Below are positions 13,535-25,265 of a stretch of DNA of 64,000 nucleotides, piece by piece. The stretch lies in the NCBI RefSeq assembly GCF_000203815.1, contig NW_004457690.1:186001-250000 (forward strand). Direction: 5' to 3'. Origin of the DNA: Cavenderia fasciculata (Eukaryota; Evosea; Eumycetozoa; Acytosteliales; Cavenderiaceae). The translations under genes were made by a program, and so were the position numbers. The notes below the pieces were generated by a model, which was given only the letters and a program-made list of their open reading frames with translations, was not told the origin of the DNA and ran no database searches. How positions within the stretch are numbered: the first letter of the stretch is position 1; every line of letters begins with the position of its first letter.

Positions 13535-13714
13535 TAAAGGATTTTAGATTAAATATTGATGGTTGGTATAAACCGGAACTTTTGTTTCTATTTTTGTTGT
13601 TCTTGTTGTTGTTGTTGTTGGATGGTCAATCATACTTCGAGCAGAAACCAATAAAGAATAGTGTTGAACAAGTATACATAAAAGTATCGAGAGATACAAA
13701 TTGATAAATCTCAT
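10797..13714 (-). CDS. secreted PA14 / CTDC-repeat protein, prespore-cell-inducing-factor-like
   Basis: Four exons (13636..13714, 13073..13455, 12862..12993, 10797..12788) encode 861 aa. A signal peptide ([13 protein letters not shown]...) is followed by a PA14 'fibro-slime' domain: [19 protein letters not shown] and LVLDLGGVH are its hallmark strands, split over exons 2-3. Then comes [11 protein letters not shown] and about a dozen Cys-rich CTDC-type repeats (CDDxxPCTxDx[25 protein letters not shown]). The C-terminal third has Thr/Gly/Ser spacers ([17 protein letters not shown]) and ends without an obvious membrane segment, so it is probably secreted. The architecture matches the dictyostelid PsiA-R family of extracellular proteins; psiF/DicA in D. 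discoideum induces prespore fate. Which paralogue this is cannot be told. Confidence 0.88.
13460..13532 (+). repeat. (AAT)n microsatellite in intron 1 of the PA14 gene
   Basis: About 24 uninterrupted AAT copies lie next to the acceptor of the first intron (13456-13635). Confidence 0.95.
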
Positions 13715-14677
13715 ATCTCTTATCTCTTCTCTTTCTTGTTATTATTATTATTCTTCTGGTTGTTTTTTTTTTTTTCTTTGGAAAAAGAAAGACTAGTCTT
13801 AAATTCTAAATGATATATTTTTTTGATAATGTTAAATTATTTGTGAACAATATATATCAGATATAAAAATAATAATAATAATTCCGTAGTGATTGTGATC
13901 AATCCTCTGTTATCGATTATTATTACTTCTGTCAGAGTGAGTGGAGTAAGTGAGTGATAAAGTATTCTTTCCACATCTCACTCCTCTCCTGCACTCATCA
14001 ACACCCATCCATACATCTGATTCTTCACAATTGATGTTGTTGATGTTGTTGTTGGTTGTAAGTAGAGAGTGTAGTGTAGAAACAACAATGTTTCATATGA
14101 ATCAATGCACAATTGAGGGGGTAGTGCATCAATGATTTCATTCCTAGTCGCAAATAGGGGTGTATGCAAAAAAATGAAAGATGTGTGCTCAAAGGCATAT
14201 GATCACATTATTGTGATGACGATGGGGGGTAAAAAGGATTACATTGACAATGATCGTTGCATATTGAGTAGTATTGGAAAACGACAGATGAGAGATAGGT
14301 GGGTTTGGTTTACTAGTGATAGATATAGTAGTAATTGTATCCAATTTTAATTATGTTTTTTGAATGAAGGGATGGAGGGATTTTTAGAACAACAGTTTGA
14401 TTGTTTTACTCTGATTCCATTTTAATACCTAGAGGCAATTTAATAATATTATTGTCATTACGGAGGGTGTTTGTTTGTTTGTAGAGCCATTTTTGATTCT
14501 GATTGTATTTTTACTATTGTTATGTACTAAAAAAAAAAAATTGATGGATCAACTTCACTCACGGGTACAAAGATACTATACGTATACTGTTTGAACGTGG
14601 TGATTTGATTACAATTATTGCCATTGTTTATTATTATTATTCATCATTATTATTATCATTCATTATTATTAAATTTT
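13715..14677. other. intergenic region, no supported gene
   Basis: 963 bases between the PA14 gene's start and the end of the PIP kinase gene. Some stretches are less AT-rich (about 13,960-14,340) and give short ORFs on both strands, but these lack recognisable motifs or splice-linked extensions. A (TTATTA)n run precedes the kinase stop. Confidence 0.5.
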
Positions 14678-16287
14678 TTAATCTTGTTGAACCTTCCACC
14701 CAGTGATTTTATGTACAAATTGTTTGAATCTCTTGTTATAGGTTGAGGGATCAACAGCAGACATACTGTCCTTGGTATCATACATGGTTGCTTTGTAAGT
14801 GTGCTCGAGTTGTTTCTTGATTCCATATGTCGTCAGCATATCGATGATGGCAACATAATATATTCTGTCATAGAGCTCTCCATTTGCCGTACGTGATACC
14901 ATTCCGCCTTCTTCTCTCTTGAATATTGACCCTTTATCGTCTTGACGTGAATCAACCTTTTTACCATTTAAATAACGGATTCCTAATAATAAACTATAAT
15001 CCATACAAACATTTTTTTCCAAAAACTAAAAATAGATAAGCAAAATAGAAATAATATTAATTATTTAAAGTTTCAAGTGATTCTACTCCATATTTTTGTT
15101 TCTGTACATACGTTACAATCAGTTTCAATTTGTTTAAAGAATTTAGATTTCATATCATCTGAAATAAATATACGTGTACAAAAATCCAAATCCATAAGGA
15201 CAGTCTTTCCAGACTCTGCTTTTCGATGCAGAGTACTACCTTTGAGATCATAGATTTCATCCATTGATTTCTCTTCAAAAATATTTTCCATTACTACAAA
15301 ATGAGTACTTTTCATCTTTGTTGGTGAAATATGATGCAATCCATAATATCTTAATAAAATTGAATCCTTATTTTGTGATAAATGCTAAAAACAAAACAAA
15401 AGAAAATAAATAAATATTAATATTTATAAATAAATATGTTTTCTAAAATACTATTTCCTTTTCTTTGACATACAAAATAATAATTTGTTAAAATATTTCT
15501 TAAATGTTCAAATTCAGCAGATGTGATTGTTTTGATTAAATATTTTTTATCACCAGTAAAATAGAAATAAGAGTTACTTCTGCCGGCGGTAGGAACCTCT
15601 GTGAGAGGGTCTCGAGTGAGAGAGATCATAAAGTCAGCGGAATTGACTCCTGCCAACTCTCTAATCTTTCTAAATACCTTGGGACCATAGTCTACAAATT
15701 TATATGATACAGATGTCTTGTTGCCTGCGCCATCCTTTTCCCTTGACGAAACGCTTTGTGATTCGCTGGCTGTGAAATCTTCAATGCAAAGATCGGTCAC
15801 GGCCGCTGCCGATGTCTTGCCCAGACTGTAGAGCAGGGCATTTGAGATTGCGTGTACGAGCTCATAGCTACGATGTGATTCCGTTACCACGGTTGGTGAA
15901 ACACTAATGTGATTGTTGGGTTGACTCTGGTTCTGTGCGTTGAGTGTGTCAATCACCTCTTGAATCGCACCAATCCATTCGTAAGAGTCGCGCTCAATGT
16001 CGGACGAGTAGCTGAGCAGATAGAATGTCTTTCGCGTCGCATGCGCAATCTTGAAGCAAAACGCCTTTTTCGTCTCTGTGTCTGCCAACTCGATCGAGCA
16101 TTGCTCCAACGGTATAGAGTTTAGTTGCTGACCTCCCTTTTCTCGATAGTATTCGAGACAAGTATCGGTCAATATAAAATATCTTGGTAACCAATTCTTA
16201 CGAAGATGTCCCTGTTTGTTTAATGTTCCTTCTTTAACAATTCGATTACTTGGTGTTGAATGATATATAATTTCTCCACCATCATCA

Positions 16288-16331
<44 letters not shown>

Positions 16332-17270
16332 GATACTAATATTATTAATACTACCACCAGGAGTTGAAGTCTGTAAATTAAGACTACTATTTAAACTGTT
16401 GATTTGTTGTTGATGTGCTTGTTGTTGAACTGCTTGTTGTTGTTGATTATTATGAACAGTTAATTTAAACTTACTCCACCACTATTAAATATAGATATAT
16501 ATATATATTAGTCAACATATATTATAATTAGTCTATTAATAGATTTGAGCTATACTTACACCACCACTATTAGATCCATCTTCTGTAGAATTACCTAGAT
16601 TTGGACTATTGTTTCCACTGCTTGCATTAGAGTTTACACTATCAGACGATATTGAAATGGTTGATAGATTGGTGGTTGCAAGTTTAGTGGAATCGGTCAT
16701 AGACGATTCTTTGGATGAAGGAGGAGAGCTTTGAAGCATTAGATTCTCTTGACTTGAATGTTCTTTACTCAATGTCTTTAAATCTATTTGTAGTTGTTGT
16801 GGTTTGGATGCTCTCCAAGTAGTCGTACCGGTACCAGTCGATGTAGTTGTAGGTGAACCACCTCTTGGTGTTATAGGTGGTGTTGTTGTTGTAGTTGCTG
16901 TATTATTATTATTAGTTGTTGATGTTGTTTCTATTTTATCATTAGTACTACTATTATTATCATTGTCATTGGTTATAACTATAGTTGCTGTAGTTGCTGT
17001 TGAATTAACCTCTTCCTCTTTTTCTTTTTCTTCTTCCTCTTCCTCTTCTTCTTGTTGTTGTTGTTGTTGTTGTTCTTCTTCCTCGGTAACAGTAGTAGTA
17101 ATAATAGTATTACTTTCAACAATAAATGTCTCTTCTTGTACTTGTTCTTCTTTTTGTTGACTACTAGTACTATTTAAAGAGGAAGAGTTATCATTATTGA
17201 CTGTGGTTGTTATTGTTATTGATTCTTCCTCTGATGATGATGATGATGATAAGGGTTCGACGTCGTCCAT
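14678..17270 (-). CDS. phosphatidylinositol phosphate kinase with PH domain
   Basis: Four exons (16560..17270, 15474..16481, 15112..15384, 14678..15025) encode 779 aa. Residues 1-240 are Ser/Thr/Glu/Asn-rich and disordered. A PH domain follows a poly-Asn insert (KEGTLNKQGHLRKNWLPRYF ... EWIGAIQEVI). The lipid kinase domain carries SYFYFTGDKKYLIKTI (ATP lysine), YDLKGSTLHRKA, MDLDFC, MDYSLLLGIRY and the C-lobe YYVAIIDMLTTYGIKKQLEH. An activation-loop-like SAVDPSTYNKRF stretch lies near the C-terminus. The family phosphorylates PI4P or PI5P to PI(4,5)P2 at membranes. Type I or type II specificity cannot be set by eye. The PH domain suggests recruitment by phosphoinositides. Confidence 0.9.
16284..16330 (+). 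repeat. (ATT)n coding microsatellite
   Basis: An ATT/AAT array inside exon 2 of the PIP kinase gene is read as poly-Asn between the N-terminal linker and the PH domain. Confidence 0.9.
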
Positions 17271-17814
17271 TTTAACAAGTGTAACAGTTGTTATTGTTGT
17301 TTGTCAATAATAATAATAATATCAAAGACCTCCTATGCAATCTATTCTCGAGATGTGTGGTGGGTAGACTGACTTGACTTGGGGTTGTCTCTTTGTCTGC
17401 GATAGTATACTGTTGTTTGTTTGTTTGTTTGTTGACTTGTGCGATACAAAGATATAAGAAGTGAGTTAAGCTATGGTTTAGAGTGCCCTCAAACGTCGAC
17501 GCCACCCAACTTTTGTGGAAAGGAAGAAAAGTGCTACCAATCACATGTGATTTTTTGCAAAGAAAGAGTTAAAACTTTGAGTCAAAGCTTGGAAAAATCA
17601 AGATATTGCGAGCAATAGTTTATTTATAGAAATGAAATAAGTATTTATATCTTTTGATTTGAATGAATGATATGAACTCTTTATTATTATTATTTATTTT
17701 TATATTAAAAAAGGTCTCATTTACTAGTAAAATGGACGAGTATAAAAATAAGAGTATATTTTGAGTCATGATTCATTTAATTTTACTTTGCACTCTCTTT
17801 TCATAATAATAATA
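17271..17814. promoter_or_regulatory. divergent promoter region, PIP kinase / BSD gene
   Basis: 544 bases between two divergent starts. It contains the perfect 14-base palindrome AATCACATGTGATT at 17539-17552, related to TCACGTGA and TCACATGA elements elsewhere in the window. A run of TTTG repeats lies near 17,410-17,432. No gene is seen. Confidence 0.4.
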
Positions 17815-19287
17815 ATGGACAAAGATAAAGATAAAGAGGAAGATATAGGAAATAGTAGTAGTGGTGTTGGTGGTAGTTCATCAACAGCACCAACATCTAC
17901 ATCATCATGGTACTTGTCTAATTAGTATTAAAGATATATAATGATTGATTAAAGGGATTAGTTATAACTAATATTAGTTGTTGTTCATATTAAGGGGATT
18001 CTGGGGATTTACAGCACCAACGTTTTCAACAGAGTCTATTACAAGTGGTCTATCTAATCTAAGTAGTACGTTTAATACAGATGCCATTACAAGTGGATTA
18101 AACAGTCTGGGTGCATCGATTCAACAGATGAATATAGTAGAGACGATCAAGAAAACCTCTGATCAAGTGGTTGCAATCTATAAAGAGGATTTACAAGAGT
18201 TTTCAAATTCAATCATCTCTGACACTTCAACTATGGTTCAATCTCAGATAAACAATGTAAAATCAAATCTATCACCTATGCTTGGCAATGATCAACAAGA
18301 AGAACAACAAGACGAACAATTAAACAACAATAATAATAATAATATTACAAGTACAACATCTACCAATAGTTTACTTTCACCAAATCTATTTAAAGGTATT
18401 TCATTCTTTGCACCTGATCCATCAAATGCAGAGGATTATGAACAATGGTGTAAATCATTTGATCTAGATAGTCGTTCATTTGAAATTACAAATATTATTG
18501 CTGGAAATGAAACTATTAAATCTTTATATTCAAAATATGGTATGTTCAAAGATATATATATTAGATAATTCAAACCACTTATAACTAATAATAATTATTA
18601 TAAATAGTACCATCAGAAATGAATCATGAAGCATTTTGGTATAAATACTTTTATAAACAATATAAACTTCAAAAAGAAGAAGAAAGAAGATTAATTTTAT
18701 TAAAAGGTTTGGTTACATCAAAGAGAGAGAAAGAAGAGTTTATTGAAATATTAACCAACAACAACTACTATTTTTAATATTATTACAGAGGCAACCAAAG
18801 AAGAGGAAATTGGATGGGATGATGATGAAATTACATTTGATCAACAAGATCACTTGAACAACAATAATAATAATAATAATATTACTCAATCAGAAATGGA
18901 AATTAAAAAAGAGGAAATAGAATCTGGATCAATTATTCCAAATATTATTGTTGGTGAGGATGATGATGACCAACATCAAGAATCAATTGATAGTGATGAA
19001 GAATTGGATAGAGAAATACAACAAAAATATCTTGAAGAGGAACAAGAAAGACAATTAAAATTAAAGATTAAACAAGATGTATGTATCACCTTTATTAGAA
19101 TTGGATATATTGGGGTGGGCACACGGTTGATTAATAGTGTTTGTTGGACCAGTCCTATCATTATTTTTTTCTAATTATTATTATTATTCGTTAACAGGAA
19201 AAATCAAATGGGACAATCTCTACACCCAACAAGGCGAATATAAGTTTGATCGAGCAAGACGAAGAGGAAGTATTCGAATGGGATTAA
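17815..19287 (+). CDS. BSD domain-containing protein (BSDC1-like)
   Basis: Five exons (17815..17909, 17995..18539, 18608..18706, 18789..19078, 19198..19287) encode 372 aa. The N-terminus WGFWGFTAPTF followed by amphipathic helices resembles the start of animal BSDC1. The BSD signature lies in exon 3 (HEAFWYKYFYKQYKLQKEEE), with its first helix in exon 2 (DPSNAEDYEQWCKSFD). Downstream sequence is acidic and poly-Asn-rich, and the last exon ends VFEWD. BSD domains also occur in the TFIIH p62 subunit, synapse-associated SYAP1 and DOS2-like proteins. For BSDC1-type proteins I infer only a cytoplasmic, protein-binding role. The first exon is a Lys/Ser-rich leader joined in phase 2. Confidence 0.8.
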
Positions 19288-20243
19288 TGGATGTTGTCAT
19301 TCAAAAAAGAAAAATAAATGTATTTAGTTCACACACAAACAATGAAGTCATATCTTTGCAAAGATACCATATATTCATCCAACCAATCCATCATCACTTG
19401 GCAACTGTCATTTAAAACAACAAACAACCAAGAATTGTTAACCTTCCATATTAATATTAAAAAATTATCTATTATCTAATGAACAAGAGAAAATTTAGGG
19501 TTAAATAATAATAATTTAATTGATTGTACTACATCCCCCAAAAGTTATAACTTCCATTTATATACATACTGGTAGAAAAGTATGATATCATACCCCCTAC
19601 TCTATGCAATGCTGACTCGAAAGAAGTTGGGGTGTGAATCCAAAAACCCGACCCCCTATCCAACACTGTGACCCCCCCCACCCCCCACAGTTTAAAGTAT
19701 AATTAATTTGTTTATGTCCCATCAGATCAACAAATAGATAGCATAGACATACAATCAACAATTTAAAAAAGCATATGAACAAGTAAAATACAACCATAGA
19801 AATTATCGATAAATTAACCTAAAGGTAATAATAATAACAAATATTGTTACATCACTAAAACAAGTGAACCAGTGATCTGTCACTATCGTTGTTGTTGTTG
19901 CTGTTTTCAATTTCATCCACCACCCCCCACAATTAATTTCATTTAGGACACTATGCAACGTAGGTCGACCCATCTCAAATATATGCTCGGTCCATTTTTT
20001 ATTTATATATTCACCAATCTATAATTCCCATCATTATCATCATCATCACCACACTCTTAATTAGCTGTTATTATCATCATAATCTTTTAGTTGAACAAGA
20101 CAAGAATACTAATTTTACTTTTATGTAATTATAAATTATTTAGAATCACTTTTTAGGTTGTGTCCCCAAACTTTTTTTTTCTTTTTCTTCACAAAACATT
20201 ATTATTTATTTAATAATTTAATTTTAATGTTAAAAAAGTAGTA
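19288..20243. other. intergenic region between two plus-strand genes
   Basis: 956 bases. It contains the perfect palindrome GTATGATATCATAC (19580-19593), several C-rich runs (C8ACCCCCCA near 19,670-19,690 and CACCCCCCAC near 19,920) and poly-T close to the next start. I see no gene. Confidence 0.5.
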
Positions 20244-21802
20244 ATGATTTTAGATATTATTCAAAGATATTTGGTTGAAATTCCAAATACCAATGATATT
20301 ATAGATAGTCAAAGTTATAGTCAGAGTAGTGGAATAGGTACAATATCAAATGGAGAAAGTTTGGCACCATTTAATTGTACAGAAGAATTACTTGCATCAC
20401 CATCATATTCTAGAGTAGATCCATGTGGAATGCATGGAAAATGTCAACAAGATTCTTGTATATGCATGCCATTTTGGTTGGGAGAGACTTGCACAATATC
20501 ATTTAAAGACCAATTGGGTAATTTATTTCTTTTTTGGAGAGTAGTTTTTGCAATCATTTATGGAACATTATTTTTTTATATTGCCGGCAAAATGATATTC
20601 GATCAATATCATCGATTCGTTCATCGCATGTCATTAAAAATGACAAGTTATTTATTATTATCTTTGGCTTGTTTATGTAAGTAGTATAAAAGTACAAACA
20701 AATTTAACAACCAATCAAACTCTTATTCTTACTTTTTTTAAATATAGCAAGAGTAGTTTATTTATCATTGGATCCTTGGAAACAATTAGGAAATGTATCA
20801 AGTATTGTTGTAGAAATATTAGGAGGTTTTGGTATTTGGTTTGTTTTTAGTGGTTTTTTAATAGTTTTATTATATTGGTATGTAAACAAAACAAAACAAA
20901 ACAAAACAAAAAAAGAACAAGATTTGTAATTTACAATTTATTTATTTATTTGTTTTGTTTTTTTAATTTTTTTTTAGGATTGGATTATATCATAATGTAT
21001 TTATAATTAGAAATACATTATTTGTTCCAATGACAAAATGGATGTTTGTTGGGATTGATGGTGTATGGTTTGCAATAGAGATATCAATTAGAATTGTTTA
21101 TGGGTTACAACTACCTCAGGTATTTTATAGTATTACCATTGACGCCCTTGAAATGTTTTACAATTGTTTTGTTGCACTTGTGTGTCTGGGCTTTTCCTTT
21201 TCATTTATGATCTATGGTGCCCTTATTTTTATTCGAATTAGAAAAGCTCCATTTTTAAAAAAAACAAAAGAAAAGGCTGTTAGAAAGGTAAATACAAATA
21301 CAAATTAATTAATTACATTGTTTTTAAAAAAATATTAATAATATTAATATTTATTTCAATTATTTAGTTAACATTTATAATTACTATATTATCATGGACA
21401 TTTTTATTTGGAGTTGTTTGTATAATTATATTAACAGCTAAACAGGCATACAAAACACCTTATGGTGCATTGTTGGCCAATAGTACTCAATTCATTTTTG
21501 AGATTGCACTGATATTTGAAATGTTTGTCATTATGCGCGATGATACAACTTCCAAGTTTTCAACCTATATCAAAGATCGTCATGCCAAAAAAGGTAAACA
21601 TCATCATCGTCATCACCACGGCGACGACACTGATACAACTAAAACAACAGAAGAAAAGGAAAAGAAAAAGAAAAACAAGGATAAGGATCAAAAAGAAAAG
21701 GTGGCATATGAAAAGAATCAACAAGTTGGAAATCAACAACAACAACAACAAGTTGAAATTAAAAAAGATATTAATATCAATTGTGGAATACTCAATGTAT
21801 AA
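20244..21802 (+). CDS. seven-transmembrane protein with N-terminal EGF-like segment (TOM1/GPR137-like fold suspected)
   Basis: Four exons (20244..20676, 20748..20877, 20978..21287, 21368..21802) encode 435 aa. The N-terminal 85 residues hold a Cys-rich EGF-like motif (CGMHGKCQQDSCICMPFWLGETC), probably lumenal or extracellular, without a clear cleaved signal. Seven hydrophobic segments follow: FWRVVFAIIYGTLFFYI, SYLLLSLACLCSRVVYL, GFGIWFVFSGFLIVLLYW, WMFVGIDGVWFAIEI, FVALVCLGFSFSFMIYG, LTFIITILSWTFLFGVV and FIFEIALIFEMFVIM. The tail is cytosolic, His/Lys/Glu-rich and ends with Gln repeats. The 'LLW ... W' spacing suggests a THH1/TOM1/TOM3 or GPR137-type protein rather than a classical GPCR; this is an inference. 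Confidence 0.75.
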
Positions 21803-21930
21803 ATCATATTTATTTAATTTATTTAAAATTATTTATTTATTTATTTATTTAATAAATTGTACAGGTACCAACCAACTCTCTTCCCTTTTTTTTTTTTTGG
21901 GAGAGAGAGAGAGGGTACGTTTTTGTTTTT

Positions 21931-22328
21931 TTAAAATATATTAACAGTATGATGACATGGATATCTATCCTCATGCTTACTTCTATCTTGTCCACAACCA
22001 TAACAAAATCTTTGACCACACACGCACGTCATGTCATGACATCCTCCATTCTTTTCGATGATGAGATTGCAAGTGGGACAGGTTCTAGTATTATATCTGA
22101 TAAACTCTCGAGTGAGTTTATCCAATGCTTTTTGCGTGGTCCAGTGTTCGGTACTAATCCATCTTCTGTTCATCCAAAATGGACGTACTCTACGACTTGG
22201 AGATGGAACATAATGTTTAAGTGGTTTGTCTTGACCATCATCAACAACTGTTAAATTGCTAAGATATTCTTTTACTTCGACCCTAAAATAAATAGAAAGA
22301 TAGGATTAATAAATGGTAGATTATTTTC

Positions 22329-22359
<31 letters not shown>

Positions 22360-23157
22360 TTATAGTTTAGAGTTACCATTCTTCACAAGTCATTTCATAA
22401 TGAGAAGGTTCACGACACTTGAGACAAGTTGAGTATCCATCTTCAAGACAAATAATATCGGTAGCACCTGGATGAATAATCATTGCATTCTTGCAATCTG
22501 GGAACGAACAGTATCTTACATTTACATCCTTTTCAATATGAACCTTTAACAAAAGTTGATCATATTTCTCAAACAATGGTTTATTATCTGATAGGATTTG
22601 TTTTGCCTAAATTAAATTAAATCAATTGATGGAAAGTCAATAAACTATCATTATTATTATTATTATTATTTGATTTGTGTACATACTTCATCATAAGAGA
22701 TAATTTTCTTACAAGTAGTTTGAGGACATTTAACATTTGGAAAACCAGAATTGATTTGGTATTCATAGTTTTGTTTGACACAGTCAAGACAGAAACGATG
22801 TTCACATTCATCCATAATATAGAATTCACCAATGAGATTGTCACAATAACATATACTACAAGTATGTTGTTTCTTTTCATTGACTTGACTGTTGGTCTCA
22901 TCATTCTCTTTGTTTAACAACTCTAAAAGTAATCTTTCATTCTCTTGTTCTTCTCTTTTGAGTTCATCTTTGAATTGTTGTCCAATATCTTGAATATTAG
23001 CAGCATTATCATCATTACTATCACCATCATGTGATGATGTTAATAGATGATTGATTGAAGCTTCTACATCATTGTTGTGATTCTTCAATACTGTTGTTGC
23101 TTTATCAATCGATAAACTTGGGAATAAATCTTGTAATTGACTAATTAAATCCTCCAT
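21931..23157 (-). CDS. CUE-RBR E3 ubiquitin ligase
   Basis: Three exons (22687..23157, 22377..22606, 21931..22282) encode 350 aa. Residues 5-40 form a CUE ubiquitin-binding helix bundle (LFPSLSIDKATTVL ... ASINHLL). RING1 starts at CSICYCD and includes CEHRFCLDCV. The IBR (RYCSFPDCKNAM ... CLKCREPSHYEMTCEEW) crosses the second splice. RING2 reads CPTCNLIIEKNGGCHDMTC ... CYGCG, where the GGC cysteine (about residue 315) is the expected thioester-forming catalytic cysteine. RBR ligases pass ubiquitin from E2 to this cysteine and then to substrate. The layout is compact, without RWD, UBL or Ariadne domains. Substrates are unknown. Confidence 0.92.
22336..22360 (+). repeat. (TA)n in intron 2 of the RBR gene
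   Basis: A TA dinucleotide run of about 12 copies lies within the intron 22283-22376. Confidence 0.85.
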
Positions 23158-23679
23158 TTCTTTCTTTCTTTTCTTTTCTTTTAAATTATATGCTACATTA
23201 AAAAAGAGATAATAACTGACTTGATAATAGATTTCAATTGTGTCATTGTTTTTAATATATTCTTTGATCCTTGCTCAATCGATGGCGACAAGAAGAAAAA
23301 GGCAAGATTTAAAAAAGAAATAATTTTATGAGCATTATCAGTGGAGAATCAAACTCTTTTCCTTTCTTCATTATCAAGGATGGTGTACCACCATCATCTG
23401 CTACGACGACTATTACTACTACTAATAATAATTATTATTTTGAGATATTCACACTAACATATATGTTAAATGTTTGAGTATTTGTATAATTAATGTAAAA
23501 TACCCCTTTTATCACATGATGAGCTTTCGTTCAAAAAAAAAAAAAGAAACTAAAAAAAAATACAAAAAAATGGTCTTCATTGTGTGAGGAGTGCAATCAT
23601 TCGTTTTTATAGTCATATGAGTAGAGAGTGATCACATTTGCTTGTACTACAAGGGCAGTCTCAAGATTAAGTAATCATC
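23158..23679. other. divergent intergenic region, RBR ligase / mitochondrial TPR gene
   Basis: 522 bases with poly-A/T tracts and a TCACATGA element at 23512-23519, about 160 bases upstream of the TPR gene. No gene is seen. Confidence 0.5.
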
Positions 23680-25200
23680 ATGTTACAATCATTAGTTAGA
23701 TCAACCACAAAGAGTGCACTCAAGAGAGTTGCCTATATCAACAACAGTAGATCATTTGCAACAAAGAAAGCTTCAATCTCTTCTACTACACCAAAGACAG
23801 AAAAGGAAATCGATCAAGAGAATGCAGAATCTAAGATATATACATTTGAAGAAGCTATTCTTCTCAAAGCTTCAAATGAAAAGTCAAGCAATGAATGGTT
23901 GGCCAATGACAGCGTTAGCACTATAGAGTAAATATAGACACAGATCTGATTGATCAATCAATCATTAGTATTAACATTGATTAATTAATCATTCATTCAT
24001 TCATCATTAAAAAAGAAAACATTTAAATGATATCAATAAGAAGTTATCAGACTTTTACACATTAAAAAAGGAAACAATCGATATTCAAGTCAAGAAACCA
24101 ACACAAGTATCTGTAGCCGAGAAATGTCTCAATCTTGTCAATAGAGCTGAAATGTTTCTTGAAACTAGAGAGTTTGAAAAGGCAGAGACTCTTTTACTTG
24201 GTGCTCAAAGATTAATTGGTGAAGAATCTTCTTTGGTCAAGGGTTATATTACCTCTCATTTGGCTACCATTTCTCATGAAAAGGTATGATTTGATATGAT
24301 GATCACAAACAAACAAACAAACAAACAAACAACACAAGAGTGTGAAATCTAACATCCATCCTTCTTTTCTTTCTTTCTTTCTTTAGCATCAATATGAAAG
24401 TGCTAAAAACTATTATGAAGAATCAATTAAACTTTTGGAAAGTGAATCAGACAATAATTTCTATGGATCTACTTTATTAAACTATGCAGATTTGTTGTCA
24501 TGTACCGATAGAATGGAAGAATCAGTTGATAGTGTTAGAAAGGCAATTTCATTATTCCAAAGGTAACCCAACAAAAAACAATCAAACAAATGTATTATAG
24601 ATTTTAATTCTTTTTTCTATTCTATTTAGTTCAACAATTAAATCAACAGATGAAAGAATATATTTTGCTCAACATAACTTGTCGGCATTACTTTGTCACC
24701 AAGGTAAATTTGATGAAGCTGTTGAATTGAGTAAATCGGCATTCAACGGATTCCAAAGATCATTTGGCAATGACAATGAAATGGTGAGAGCAGCTGCCAC
24801 CAACTTGGCACAAATCTACAAACAATTGAAAATGACCAATGAATTGGAGCAACTCGACAGCGTATTTGCCAACCAACAAGACATTGCTCAAGAGATTGTC
24901 GACTCGTTTGAAACCTCTTCAAAGGATATCGATCACATCAACCTCTCTGAACTCGGCAAGACCTGGTCCGAACAAGGTCACCAACGTGCCTTTGATATCA
25001 GTGGTTTCCATAAATCATCTACCACTTCCAAGCGTCAACTCGGTGCCTTCTTCCGTGAAATGAACAAACAAAATATCACAATGGGTTTGGAAACATTTGA
25101 TCTATTAAATAATGAAATCTCCTCTCTAGATTATGCTGCTGATCGTATCGGCGAATGGCAACCACGTACCTACAATTCTTTACCAAATCATCTTCAATAA
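23680..25200 (+). CDS. mitochondrial TPR-repeat protein
   Basis: Four exons (23680..23927, 24016..24283, 24387..24562, 24630..25200) encode 420 aa. The N-terminus (MLQSLVRSTTKSALKRV ... SRSFATKK) is Arg/Ser-rich and lacks acidic residues, as in a cleaved mitochondrial presequence. Helical hairpin repeats follow (VAEKCLNLVNRAEMFLETREFEKAE; YESAKNYYEESIKLLE; AQHNLSALLCHQGKFDEAVEL; VRAAATNLAQIYKQL), consistent with at least four TPRs. The C-terminal 130 residues have no domain I recognise. TPR proteins scaffold other proteins, so this is likely a matrix or inner-membrane assembly factor; I cannot be more specific. The acceptor of intron 1 was chosen because it alone keeps the frame. Confidence 0.78.
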
Positions 25201-25265
25201 ATTAAAAAATAAAATAATACTTATAATAACAAAAAAAAGAAATAATCAAATATTTATTTATTTAT

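Noticed and set aside
13950..14350. Short ORFs between the PA14 and PIP kinase genes
   Set aside because: No homology, and ORFs on both strands overlap; likely chance.
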